Shown one piece after another: positions 34,401 to 49,023 of a stretch of DNA of 64,000 bases; the first letter of the stretch is position 1; the number at the start of each line of letters is the position of its first letter. The translations under genes were made by a program, and so were the position numbers. This DNA is from Blastomussa wellsi (lineage: Eukaryota > Cnidaria > Anthozoa > Scleractinia > Plerogyridae). The notes beneath the pieces are model-generated. The model searched no databases, was not told the origin of the DNA, and worked only from the letters and a program-made list of their open reading frames with translations. Location: assembly GCA_947652115.1 (NCBI GenBank), contig OX393568.1, forward strand, positions 4,802,517-4,866,516, given 5' to 3'.

Positions 34401-37400
34401 ATACCGGAACTTTGACTGTCTTATGGATCAATCATCGTTTTGTAGAAAACACTCACCCACACCACCCTTAATGTAACCATGCTTCTGTACTGAAGTCACA
34501 AACTGTCACTGAGAAACATGGGCTAGGGGAGGGGTAGGTAGGGGTTTTCCCAGGAATGATGATTGATCCCTTATTGTTACCTATGGGTACATGGCTGTAA
34601 CACTTTGGATGCATTACAAGCCTATGATTTAACGTACCTGACCAGAAATGCCAAAACTACTTGACTTGATGGAGTTCTAGCTCGGGCTTACATATGGGGG
34701 TCGTGGGGGAGGCTTATGTCCAAATGGAAATTTCCATTTCAGAAGGTTTGGGTTTCTATTTGGGCAGAGAACTGTTACAATAACTAAAATTTTGGGGGCA
34801 ATTTCCAGCAATGTACTGCAACAGCAATATGGAAATCTGTTTTTCATGTATTTCCTCCTTTATGCCTCTGACTTTATTGTGGGAGGGGGGGGGGGGGACA
34901 GGGGAAAGGAGTTGGAGGCGACTGTTTACTTCGGCCTTGGTTCACACTTCCAACATAACACCAAAGGTCACACAAACACAAAACAGACTCGCATTGATAT
35001 TTTGTTACCAGTGTGGACAACACAACATAATGACATAAGGAAAAAACTGATCTTTTCATTATGTTGCTACAGTAGTGTGACCCCAGCCTTACTGCAATCT
35101 GCCTAGCTTCCTCATCCTCTCTCTGCATCTGTCTCTCATCTCGCCCTCTGGTGTAGCGGCCCCGTCCGCGTCCCCTTCCAAACTTGTCTCTAGGTCCTGG
35201 ACCAGATCTTTGCCTAGGGAAAGAGTCATCCTGAAACAAATGTGGAAAACATCATCAAAACTGATGAAAAATAGAGACAGTTCAACATGATCATCCCTGT
35301 GTTAAGGTGATATTGTTATGTTACAGAAAATAGCCAAATTCTCCTGAAGGAGGAACTTTTTGGTTTTAGTCCCTCTGCCCCTAGGAAAATTCCTGTTTAG
35401 TTTACAGTGCCTATGAAATGAAAACGAAGTTAACCTTATTTGAAAGGCATTTCAAAATGATGAAGAATGGCGTTTTCCTTTTTGCGATATCTTCTCATGT
35501 TCCAGAGATATTCAAGTTTTTGTATTATGCAAATTAGATGACTGATGATGTCACAAGGTTGACAGAAAATGGGCTAAAGCCACAAAATCAAGAATATCTC
35601 TAAAAATAATGGAGCAATGCAATTGAAACTTGGTACCTGTGTTGCACCCTAAGAAATACACCAGATGGTGCATATTTTGATGTTCAATTTGCTATGACAA
35701 CAGCCTTGGTTCCAGTCTCTTTCCTCTTTGAATCAAATATTACCATTAGTGACTCAACAAGGACAAATATCTGGTTTATTTGAAACATACTCAATGTCCA
35801 CAATGCGCTAGGTCTCCTTAATAACCTTTAGCAAGTGGATGATGTTTGGTAAAGATCAAATACAGGAATTATCATTCCTGCATAAAAGAGACTGGTACCA
35901 AGACTGTTGCCATAGTGATATACCCCATCTGATGTATCGGGAATATTTCAACTCCATTACCCTATTATTTACAGAGATATTCTCGATTTTGTGTTTTTAG
36001 CCTTTTTCTGTCAACTTTGTGACGTCATCAGACATGTAATTTGCATAATACAAAAACTTGAATATCTTTGGAATAAAAGAAGATATCACAGAAAGGAAAA
36101 CACCATTCTCCGTCATTTTGAAATGCCTCTCAAATAAAGTTAACCTTTTTTTCATTTCATAGGCACTTTAAGTTCTTTCACATTGTTTTCCTACAGATTG
36201 TCATATTTAGAATTGGACATTAATTTTTCTTTAATGTTCGGGACATGTTTTCAGGTTAAATCTCCTTCAAAACTAAGTTAGTTTGTTTCAACTTCAGTTA
36301 AAATAACACTCTTCTGCTCACTTGAAACAATATGAATTTATTTATTTATTTTTTATGAAAATTATTTAAGAAAATAAAATTGTCTCATCCAGCTAGAGGG
36401 ATAATGCCTGCAAATTGCAGTTGACACAGTTTGGATAAAAACCGGCCATATTCATGATACAAAAAATAAAATCTGTGAATAAGACCTTACCTGCGAACCC
36501 TTCCGAGCAGCTGCATCCTCTCCATGTTCATCTCCCTAAGCAATAAACAAAGAAACAGTGCATGTAATACAACAAAAGCTATTAGTTATGCACGGTTTAA
36601 AAATGCTTTCTTCACAGAAGTTTCTAATTAACAATTACAATATTTATTTGCCTACAAGCCGAGTAATTTTTGCACCAAATTAAACTGAGAACTGGTAAAA
36701 TTTGAACAACATTGGGGGTTTGGCTTATAGCTGAGTATTTCTACCTAAAAATATTTAATACTTGTTCTGCGAGAGTGTAAATTGAATGTATATTTGGCTA
36801 TAAGCTGATCGATTACCAACAAACACAAATTCCTTGTCAAAGTCACTGTCGGTCAATTACTTTTATTAAAGTGACAGCTACCAAAGGAGAAATCGAGAAT
36901 GAATAATCTTATTGTTTTAGTATAAATCTTCTAGAAGTTCAAAACGTAACAACACAATTATCCAAATCTTCTTCACAAACACTGATTGAAATTAATGCAA
37001 ATGTACGAAGAAGCGGCCTCCATTTTGTCGACATGCTACTCATGCTCCATCACAGAATACATAGTGAGCAGCATAGCCAATCAGAGAACAGCATTCATGA
37101 TAGAATGCTAGTAGATTTATACTAACTGAGGTTGAGCACACCTACATCACATGCCTGAACTTACTTACCAGTAAACCCTATGCAAAATACAGTCTCTCAG
37201 TTTTCTGTTGCTGATTTTCATAATTATTGTGAAACCTGGTTTAATTACTGGTGTGAATTGGATAAGTAAGGATACAAGAGTTTGTTCTCTCACCTTGAAA
37301 CCTCTCGGAGGTCTGCCTTGCACATTCCTTCTCCTTCCTCTTTTCCCGTCATCTCGTAAACCTAAACAGTTGTCAAAGCGTCATTAGCAGAGGCACCCAA

Positions 37401-40400
37401 AATCCTTCTGAATTTATCAATGAAAATAATTTTAAGAAGTACTGTATTCATTAATATTAGAACTACAGGTGTGCTGGACTCTGGATCAGACAGCCCGAGT
37501 TCAATCCCTGGCCGGGAATCTGCGTTGTGTTCTTGGACAAGACACTTTACTCTCATAGTGTCTCTCTCCACCCACAGGGCTGTCAGTAGGTGTTTGAGTA
37601 GCAGGTTCCATCCAAACATTAGGCGACTATTTTGATATTATTTCCCCAATATCATGCCGAGAACTGACCTACTAACATTCGGAGTAGCCACGCAGTATTC
37701 GTAATAGAAGGTAAAATGCGCCGGTTGCCTGCTTATTTTGACAACCCTGCACCCTGGTGTATAAATGGGTACCGGTGAATTTACTGCTGGGGGGTAACCC
37801 TATGATGGACTAGCATCCCATCCCGGGGAGAGTAGAAATACACCTAGTCACTTCAGACTCCAGAATCTGGGATAAGCTCTGGCCGGATGGGCCACTAGGT
37901 TCACATACAGACTTTTAATTTTCACTTATAAGACCTGCCAGCCATTCACCTTCATTATTACCCGATGGTCCTCCTGTACCTTCAGATTTCTTGTAGAAAC
38001 CTGACAAATCTCTGTAGTTTAGCTCTGCTAAGAAAAACAATGATTTTATAAAAATGTCACATGATAAAATCACAGCATACAGTGTGTAGCTTACGAGAGG
38101 TAAGTGAAAAAACACAATACATAGACAGCAAAGCTGTGAGCTACTACTCCCCACGGCTTGCAGTTCAATCACAGCAAAGGGCCGAAAATTGTCACCATTA
38201 ATAAAATCACATCTTTCCATGCAGTCAATAACCAATCAGAAGCCACAAAAAGCTTCTAGTCAGCTTCTAACTGGATAGAATCTGCATGAGAGAATGTGAG
38301 TACACTGTAAATTAATCAGCTCAATATTCTACTAGCTTGCTTTGCTTTTTTTAACTAGTATCAGGTTCAGTAACATTAAAGGCCATTTCTAGTCCATACT
38401 GCGCAGTCTCTGGATTTGTTTACATTTCTGTTTTTAATTCGTTGATATGCTACACTTCGGTACCTGCGTACATGAAGTTTTTGAGTCTGCCATTATGGGT
38501 CATTTTGTTTGGGAGTTTGCAATGATCTGAAGCGTCGGTTTAGAATGTTGTTGAAGTTCGTCTATTATTATTGTTGTTTTGTATATCGGATGTTAATAAT
38601 GACGGAAAAGGTAAGTTTTTATCCCTAATTTTCACTTTGGTTTGTTGACATTTCGTCATGCGAGGCTTGATAAACATTGCAGGCGGAGATTGTGCAGTAC
38701 GGACTGGAAATAGCCTTTAACTGGCGAACAAAAAACTCAAAAGATTGGCTGATACACATTTCCATTTATTCCACGGCCATCATGTGTTGACAGAGGCCCC
38801 ACATGTGTATTTAATACTGTAACTACAGTACTATAAAATCAGGTAATTATTTAAGCAGGGCCACAGCCAGCATTAGCCAAGTCATTTTCTTTTGTGATCC
38901 CAGTGTTGTTGTGTGGCCACGAAGTGAGCCACATTGTGGTACCATCGGAATCTTTGTTGAGAACCTGTCATCACTCAAGTTTGTTTGTGCCTGCACAAGA
39001 CTTTAAAGTGCACCTAACCCCAAAATATTATTTTTGCTAAAATATACCTTTGCACCAGTTTGAAACGCATTGCACCTTTCGTTTCTCCTTTTTACCAAAT
39101 TCTGGGTATTTATAGCATTCAAATGTTATGAAAAACTGTGCATCATTTGTTACACGGCCGAGTCAGAAGGGGCGTGGGTCTATTCCTGATTTGACGTCAC
39201 AAAATGATTTGCATCGCATCAAGTCTTTGTGAACATGCATGCAAATCAGTTTGTGACGTCAAATCGGGAATAGACCCACGCCCCTTCTGACTCGGTCGTG
39301 GAACAAATGATGCACAGTTTATCGTAACTTTTGAATGCTATAAATAGTCAGAATTTGGTAAAAAGGTGCAATGCGTTTCAAATTGGTGCAAAGGTTTATT
39401 CTAGCGAAAAAAATATTTTGGGGTTAGATGCACTTTAACAAGACACTTGATCTAATGATTCACGTCCTAGTATCGCAAGTTGTATATTGAATGTCACTGA
39501 CCTTGTGATTCACACTGAGTAATGGATATCACAAATGGGATGTCACAAGTCTCGTGCAAACTTCAGATTATTTCTTTTTTCGATCGTGTGTCACTTTGGC
39601 AAGGTTTTAATTGAAGCTATACTTTATTAACCGAAAAATCACCTGCATTTAACGTTTCTTGTTAAATATAACAATTTAACTCATAAACCACACATGTATG
39701 CAATACAGACCTATTTTGTTAAGATACTCATCATAAGCACCCTAAATATCAAGTAAGGAGATAATTTAACTATTGACACCAACCATTGGCACCACCTTCA
39801 CCTGAAGCTGAATAATTATATTTTTGTACTCTACCTTCTTAAAGAGTATGTAATGTCAGTTAGCGCCTTCTCAAGAGATCACCACTGGCTCTGTTACAAA
39901 GCACTTAGTTGTACTGAAAGGTACAACTGAACATGTTCACATTTTTCCACTTTCATTTGCCTCACCTTGTTGGTTATCTGAAGGCTTCAAATTTTCAAGG
40001 GGAATCACAAAACTGAGATAAAAACAGAAACATTTATAATTAAAAAAATCATGAAATTGCACATGCAGAATTATACTCTACTCTTCAAGTTCAAAGCTCA
40101 GAGGACACAGCGTACAAGAAAGTTAATGTCCGATAGCCTGGGGCTGTGGATTTTATCCTTCACTTGCCCAAAGGGCAAGTGAAAGTTTTCACAAAATTAA
40201 TTTATTTATTTCTTCATCACACTTCTGAGAATTTTTTTGGACTAGTGGAAATGACCACCTGGCTAGTACATCCTGGCTACAGCCTGCCCGAAGGGCAAGT
40301 TGGAAAATTGAACTTCCTTGTACCCTTGGAAAAAACGCTCATTCTAAAAAAATGCCAAAAATAAATACCATTTATTTCCAAGTTCTGGGATCTGCACCTG

Positions 40401-41834
40401 AAAATGTAACAACAAGAGTTTTACAATTTAACAAGCATAAAAATGCAGTATAAATAACTGGTTATCTTATACTCATTTGTTTTACAAAAGTAGCACAAAT
40501 ACGTTTGCCTGTGTACAGTGTAATACCCAAGTTCAATAAATTAACACCCATTCTCTACTTGCACAAATCCCACAATACACCTTTCCCCCCCCCCCCCCCC
40601 CCAAATTTGCATAATCATTGTTGGTAATTTCTCCTGGGACATGAAGATGTCCCAAGGGAAATCTAAAACAATGCCTATGCAAATTCTTAAGGGGAGATGT
40701 ATTATGGGATTGTGCAAGTAGAGAATGAAAAAATAATAATAACAACAACTAATTAAATATAATAACGTAAATATTATTACTCACTTCAATATTGCCTTGA
40801 ACAGGAAGGAAATACTTGACAATAGCCTCATAGACTCTGTCTGCAACATCAGGCTGCCCCAACCATGCCTATAAAACAACCACAGAGACTTTGGATCTAC
40901 AATTACATTGTTTCCCAGGAACATGAACAGTGTACAAAATTAATGAAAAACAGTGTGAAAAACAGTTTCCAATTTCCAACTTGTCCTTTGAAGAATGAAC
41001 TCTCCTCTCCTTACTAACCTGGTAATTAGCATAATTGTTTTAGTTTACTGCCTTATAATTAACTATTAGGTGAAGAGCTCGAGTTTTCTATGAGCGAATG
41101 GCCACCAAGGTGCAGCTGAGTTGACTGTTACTCGTAGTTTGCACTCCAAAAGCGGCACGTAACTAACATCGTTAATATGTACTTTTAAAGTGCTACTACG
41201 ATGAAAAATGTTGTTCTTGTTCTCTTTCGATTCTGATTTTATATTGGCAAGAATACACCACACCAATTATTGCCCCTCAATTTTCAAGATAAGTTTGATG
41301 ATTTCTTGTTTAAACTGCCCACTATTACCAGATTCGGTTTCAGTCAAGTTGCATTGAGAGAGCTGATCGAAAAAATAAACTGGCAAGTTGGTAATAACAT
41401 TTTGTCTCTCGATCCAACTCTCTCAATGCAACTCGAATGAAGCCGAATCTGGTAATGGTGGACAGTTTAAACAAGAAATCGTCGCTTAAAAAACAGACTT
41501 ATCAAGGCGCAATAATTAGCATGGTGCATTCTTGCCAAATGTAATTTAAATGGAAATGAAAGAGAACAAGAACAACATTTTTTCATCACAGTAGCATTAA
41601 GCCAAAAACAACAAAAACTGACATGTGTGCCAAATGTGTAAATCAACAACAGTGGGGAAACTGTCAATCAGATTCATGGATTTCCAATAAAATACAGCCG
41701 AGTTTCTGCTAACTTACAAAGCACTTATCCCCTGGCTGGTACTGAATACTTGCTGCATAGGATTGATCCTGCTGCTCTTGAACTGAATGATAAAAATGAC
41801 AGAAAACAAATTAAATATTCTTAGTACTACCCAA

Positions 41835-41932
<98 letters not shown>

Positions 41933-44900
41933 TACCAACAGGTTTACTTATTATTATTACTTGACTGCCTAAAATCCCATTAAAAAATAAAGTTTAAAAT
42001 TAATTCAGTATGCACTCTTCTTGGAAAACAAGTTTGTTTTATAACAGAGGAAACTATACTTGACTGCTTTCCAAGTATACAAAAACTCTCAACTATGTCA
42101 TATAACTGTAATACATGTATTCAGGTCATACTGAAATACAATCAGGTGTTATTGTCATAAAATACCCAACCTAAAATCCTTGAGAAATAATTATTGAAAC
42201 CAAAAGCCAGAGGCTGAGTGTACACCAGTTTTTTTACAGTAAACACACAGTCAGGTGATTTGCGACAAGCTTGGCGGCAAGTGAATTATTGGTCATTATG
42301 ATAGCCTTTTTTTGCCATAATCTGTTGCACATTATTCAAACCAGTTTGAATTTATGTGACTGATTCCAAACCTTGCTGCAGCAACCAAGATTTTACGAAA
42401 CAGGGACAAATGTTCATCGAGTTATGCAAGGCAATTTGTTGCAGTGCATGAATCAACTTCTCCCTGCAAAGTGCCACTGCCAGCGACTTGTTTTGGAAGC
42501 AGTACATATGGAGCAACTTGTAGCAGAGAGCTGTTGCTGCTACTTTGGCATATAAATATTAAAACTCTTAAGTCCTATAATGGCACCTATTACAACTAAA
42601 CAAAACATTTTCAATTTTTTGGCAGACAAAAGCATCTATTGTAAGCACAATTACATCACATCACAAATAACTATAAACATTACTATTTTTAGAATCCTCC
42701 CAAACTTCCAGCTCAACATTGCGGTATAACTCATTGTCCAGGGATCTTTTTGCTTGCCATCCATGTTTCTGGTCCAGATTTGGCTTCATGGGCTCTTCTT
42801 TGGGGTCCTCTTGATCATATGCTCTGTTCTGTCGAGCTGAATACTTAGCTGCAAAAATTGATAGCAAAGCTTGATCAGAGCATACTGTTCACAACAGAAA
42901 AACAAAATAACTATTAAAGTATAAGCAGGAGGTCATTGGAAGCAAGCAAAGTCTAAAAATAGAATGCAAATTATTGGACCCCAGTGAGACTCGGAAAACT
43001 TAAGGGCATAATAAGAGATAGAGGGAATGGTAGCAAAGCTTGATCAGAGCATACTGTTCACAACAGAAAAACAAAATAACTATTAAAGTATAAGCAGGAG
43101 GTCATTGGAAGCAAGCAAAGTCTAAAAATAGAATGCGAATTATTGGACCCCAGTGAGACTCAGAAAACTTAAGGGCATAATAAGAGATAGAGGGAATGGT
43201 GGCAAAGCCTTAAAGTTTTAAAAGTGTTCTAGGATCACCGGTGTTCGTGCCCACCCCCCTTCGCCTTCTTCCCTGCCTCCATATTTCAATTATCAAAAAA
43301 TGTTGCACTTTGGTTTTAACAAAATACTATTGATCCACAGGAAAGAGGGACAGAACACCTCCCCATACCAATTTCAATGATGAAAAAAATGGTGCATTTC
43401 AATTTGGTGGGAATTCACTCTAGCTGGAACAGAACTTGTCGATGTGTCTTGTGACTCAATACCTTTATTAGATCTCCCTCTGACAACCTCAGTCCAGCCA
43501 GCATTGTCCTCATTCTCTTCTTTGAATGTATCATCTTCTCCAACACCATTCTGATAATAATTCGTCATTACACTATTCACATCGTTGGCTGGATTCTGTT
43601 TAGGTCCTTTGCTGATGTTGTACTTCCTGTCAAGCTCTGCAAACACTTTCTGGTACAGAATCTCGTACACCAAAGCTGTTAATATGCAAATCAAAAATGG
43701 CTTTGAGAACCACAATAATACCTGATTCAGTCCATCTAGCTCTCTCATACAACAGTACAGTTTACCTTATCAAATGCAGTTGGGGTAGAAAACAGTACAC
43801 AGGTGGTGAAATCAACATACAGTACCGCTCAAATGTAAGTTACCACCGTCTCGCGAGAAACGAGACTCGCATCGCGAGAAACGAGACTCGTATCGCGAGA
43901 AACAAGACTCGTATCGCGAGAAACGAGACTCGTATCGCGAGAAACGAGACTCGTATCGTGAGACATTTCTCGTTTCTCGCGAGTGCACTGCAAGTACCAA
44001 CTTTACGTTGTTGGGCCGAGAATATCATCGAGCGGACACGTGTCGTTCACTCGTATCGTTGATTTTTTCGGTGATCGACTTGATCGGAATTTGTTTTGTT
44101 GTCTGTTCGTGCTGGATATCTACATCCGTCATCGGTAGCGCCACGCTCTAGCTTGTATAGTTTGAAACCTCGATTGACTTTATAATCACTTGGTTCATAG
44201 CATTCACATACGAAGCAAGGCTTCGAACATGTAATCTAAGTAAACTATTTATTCACAATGTGAAGCCGCAACGCTTTTGAACATGAAGCGTCGGTCCTCG
44301 ATCGACTTTTTATTTTTGTTCTCGTTTTCAAATGTGAGGTCACGCTTCGAACATTCAGTCCAAGTTAACTCTTCATTCACAAAGTAAAGCCGCAACGCTT
44401 TTGAGCAGGAAGCCTCCACTGATTTTGAATTCACATGCGAAGCCACGCTTCGAACGCGTAATCAAAGTTAACTTTTTACTCACAAAGTGAAGCCGATCAC
44501 TTTGATCACTTTCATGTTTACGCCGGTGAGAGCATGTATTTTCATTTGGGTGAATGAAAAATAGTTTCAGTCGAAGGAAAACGTCTTCGTTTGAAAGAAA
44601 CACTATTCTAAGTCATCTTCAGGAACTCTGAAAGTATTTTGATGACTTACTTATACATTTCTTTTTAATAATATAACACTTTTCATTTCGCGTGGCGGCG
44701 CCCAACTTGCATGTTTCGCCGAAAACAGAAATTTACCTGGATTTCAGCATCAAAAATGCTACCTTCGTTTTCGCGGTAGAAATATGCGACTTCTTAGTTT
44801 TCACATACAGTTTCTTCTGTTTTAATTAATATATCGTTGTTGAGTTAATTGTTTTACAGAGAAACTGAAAAATGCTCGTAGAAAATTGCTAAAATTAAGA

Positions 44901-47900
44901 AATAAACACAGCGTTTTCGTTCCCAATGCGGCTATTTTTATCTTGGAAAGAAATTTGATCAGGGCAGATTTTGATCACGTGCTAGGCAACCACTTCTGAG
45001 CCGTGAGCGTACGCCACGCAATCAACAAAACAACGCTATAAATTGTAATTTTCGTCAAGCTTCATCTAAACACTTGATTTATACCCTTGAGCCTAAAGCT
45101 TACCTTTTCTTTGCAAAATCGTTATCAAAAATTTAGTCGGCGAACGGCTTGCCTGGGTCCTTGCCCATCGGGCAAGGAAGGAGAGAAAGTTACTTGCCCG
45201 AAGGGAAAATCTACTTGTCCTGGACGACCGGACGGGGGGTTTTTTCGAGCCCTGCACTTCTCCGATCGACAGCGTGGCCAATCGAACTCTTAAAAACAAA
45301 ACACACAAATGCAAAAACTGATAATGTTTCTAAGCATTAGAAGACGAAAAAGTTATTCGCATTTTACTGATTTGTAAACTATATAATTCATACTCTGAAG
45401 AAAGATGAGCGAAGACGACGGCTGTATTCTACTACTTTTTTTCTACATGTATTTTACAAATCAACCGAACATTCGCAAAAGGGAGCTGGGAGGGAAATGG
45501 CTATCGTAAAGTTTATGATAAGAAACACAATGTTGGTCATGACTTTTACAGAAGTGGTGGCTCCAAACGAGAGATATCGAATACTTTACAAAGCTCGCCG
45601 GCATGCCGTAAAATTTCAAAGAGCTTTTTCAATTGTCTCACCAGCTCGTGCCGAGAGCAAACTTTTCCCTGTCAAAAATTGAATGAATGTTAACAGCGCA
45701 TCTTAAGAACTTCGATAATACACTCTTTCTGTAAATTTGGACTGTTTCAGCGTTTGAATCATCCAATTGTGCCAAATAGAACGAGAGATATCGAATACTT
45801 TTCAAAGCTCGCCGACATGCTGTAAAATTTCAAAGAGCTTTTTCAATTGTCTCACCAGCGCGTGCCGAGAGCAAACTTTTCCCTGTCAAAAATTGAATGA
45901 ATGTTAACAGCGCATCTAAAGAACTTCGATAATACACTCTTTCTGTAAATTTGGACTGTTTCAGCATTTGAATCATCCAATTGTGCCAAATATAACGAGA
46001 GATATCGAATACTTTTCAAAGCTCGCCAACATGCCGTAAAATTTCAAAGAGCTTTTTCAATTGTCTCACCAGCGCGTGCCGAGAGCAAACTTTTCCCTGT
46101 CAAAAATTGAATGAATGTTAACAGCGCATCTTAAGAACTTCGATAATACAATCTTTCTGTAAATTTGGACTATTTCAGCGTTTGAATCATCCAATTGTGC
46201 CAAATAAAACCGGACATATCGAAATAGTTTTCAAGGCCGCCAGCGATTGCCGTGAAGTGTCGTCGTCTCGTCGGTCGCCATACCCATGGGAACTGGCTTC
46301 TTGCGAGTAATATATTCCATACTAAACGCTTCAGTGATTCTCGAGAGAAACGAGAACCTTCTCGCGAGAAACGAGACTCGTATCGCAGGAAACGAGACTC
46401 GTATCGCAAGAAACGAGACTCGTATCGCGAGAAACGAGACGAGAGGTGGTAACTTACATTTGAGCGGTACATACATACGTTGTTGAGAAACCCAAAGATA
46501 GTTTGGTGTGAAACTTAAAGTTGCCAGTGAAGACAACATTCACAGGTGGCAGCCAACTTGAAAGCTTTGCTTCTTTGGCTGTTGCGCACTGATTCTAATT
46601 GTATACATATACATGTAGTTACATAATTTTCATCATTTTGTTTTCTATAGCTTCTTTTTTGTCTTACCTCTCTTTTGTACCTGAATAGTGTAAATAAAGA
46701 TTTGTTGTTGTTGTTGCAGGGCTGCAAATTATGTTTTTGTCATAAGAGGACATGAGCCTGACCAAGTTACCATTTTGATCGGACACACAGCACTGGTGTA
46801 CAACATTATATCACAGTATCCTTGATAGCGTATTGTCAATGCATTTACACTGAAAAAGGGTAAAAAATTGTCCGGACAAATTCTGTCGGACCACAGTCAA
46901 GGTGGTCAATAAGATTTGAAGTATGCGGAGATATTTTGAAGGTAGACGGCACTGGGGTCCCTTTTGTTAAGCGTTTTTGTAATGACCGATTTTTTCCCGC
47001 TTATCTCTACCAGATTGTAGCCGGCGAAAACGTTTAAGTAGCCGGCAATATTGCCGGCGCTTATTGACAACCCTGCACAGTTGGCATTTCATCGCCCATT
47101 GGCAAAATTTGGCTGGCCATTGTCTGACTGCTATTTGCAGGCCTGGGAGGTGAAACCTTGCTTGATATTATTAATATACGATAGCCAGTACTAAACAATA
47201 GTATTGTTCTGCCTCATACTTACACTGGCAAACTGCTGCATTCTTTTGGAATTTTACATCATACACCGCATCATAATGGTTTCCATTGGAATAACAGAGC
47301 ATAATCTGGACACAAAACAATTAATTTTCGTTAAAATAAACCTTTGCACCAGTTCGAGACGCATGGCACCTTTCGTTTCTCCTCTTTACTAAATAAGGAC
47401 TATTTATAGCACGACCGAGTCAGAAGGGGCGTGGGTCTATTCCTGGACTGACGTCACAAACTGATTTGCATACATGCTTACAAAGACTTGATGTGATTCA
47501 AATCAGTTTGTGACGTCAACCCAGGAATAGACCAACACCCCTTCTGACTCGGTCGTGAACCAACTGATGCTCAGTTTTTGGTAACTTTTAAATGTCACCA
47601 TTTGGTAAAAATGAGAAACGAAAGGTGTAACACGTTTCAAACTGGTGCAAAGGTTTATTGTAGTGAAAAAATATTTCAGATTTAGCATTGTTTAATAACA
47701 ATATATTTTTTCAGTTAGTACATGTACTAGACAGTAATAAAATCAACCAATAAATCAATCAATCTTTATTTAAAACAAGAAATCTCATCATAAAAATGAT
47801 TTTCCTAGGAGTCATGTAAAATTACAAAAGAATAAATTAGCCATATTAATAAGAAATACTCTAACTACATTAACAAACTTGCATACAATCTGTTATTGTA

Positions 47901-48979
47901 AATAGCGCTCTATAAGAAATAAATTATTATTATTATTAAATTATTATTATTATTATTTAATATAATAGACCTATTTTATTTTATTTCTTAATTTAAGGTT
48001 AATCATGTAATAAATTGTCACCTTGTCTTTAAAGTTGTTGTCTGTCACTTTTGTCGGTTCTGCATCAATGGCTTGATAAACAACAAAATCTTTCCTAGAG
48101 AAAAAGAGTGAACATGTAAGCAATAGTACAGTATGTAAAGTATGGCTGTATTCATACTTCTTTAACAATGCAAGACACAAAAAGTGGTACAAAAGTAGTT
48201 AGTTTACTTACTTGTACATTAGTGACAGGGCACTGATCTCAACTTGACCTGCCCATTCCTATAATGATTCAAAGCACAACAGACATCACAAACTTCTAAT
48301 ATCTGCAACTTTCACATAAAATGTACAATGTACATGTAACAAATCGGCAAGTGAACCTATCGATTGATGTTATATGTATCAATTGTTAATAATACTATTT
48401 CTAGGGAAGGGAAGGTTGGGGGGAGTTGTCAAACTACAGATACACGTACAGTTGCACATGTACATTATTAAAGGAACTACAGCAGTCATCGTTTGTGCAC
48501 TAAATTTTTCAAAATTGTTATTTCCAATCCGTTTCAATCTTCCAGGCCATCCTCAGCCATCCTTGTTCCTTTTTGGTTTAGTATCGTTCCTTTGCTGTTT
48601 TTCTTCCTTCACAAACTGTTCCTTTAAGGTTTCCTAATTTTAAAGGTAATTAAGGTTGTTGGAGAAATAACTCAAAACATCGTGACGTAGCTCCTTCAAG
48701 TCTCAATTTCCTATGGCAGGCTAGGCAGTGCTTTCAATAAGCACCGACGGCCGACAAAAAGCGTTGTGCTTTGCTCTACTTTGCCCAGAAACGTCGGCTG
48801 CTTTTTTCCTTCATTTGAGATAAATTAAGGAAAGATTAAAACAAACAGTCAGTTACATGTACTCTACTCAGGGCCTCTTCACGAAGGGCTAACGCTTGAA
48901 ACGTCAGCTCTTGAATCTCTTTACGGTGGCCAATTGACATTATCAACCCAGTTGATAAAACCAAATTATATTGTTATAC

Positions 48980-49023
<44 letters not shown>

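Larger units (their letters stand above)
39966..41782 (-). other. Tudor-like domain exons of the OTUD4-like gene
   Basis: Exons 9-12 join to [24 protein letters not shown] and [17 protein letters not shown]. The pattern of a GDKC start, a middle strand and a closing V-PL-NLKP is that of the Tudor-like module found after OTU in OTUD4 and ALG13. Its ligand is not known from the sequence. Confidence 0.75.
43822..46470. mobile_element. 2.65-kb element with perfect 26-bp TIRs and subterminal tandem repeats
   Basis: The 26-bp ends at 43822-43847 (starts GTACCGCTCAAATGTAAGTT) and 46445-46470 are exact inverted copies. Just inside each lies an array of ATCGCGAGAAACGAGACTCG units (43852-43982 and 46335-46445). 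ACATAC flanks both sides and may be the target duplication. The interior has no transposase; it holds a degenerate repeat at 44215-44500, unique AT-rich DNA and a 214-bp tandem array at 45567-46260. It sits in intron 6 of the OTUD4-like gene. Confidence 0.85.

Noticed and set aside
41836..41929. Poly-isoleucine coding frames on both strands
   Set aside because: Pure ATT microsatellite in an intron.
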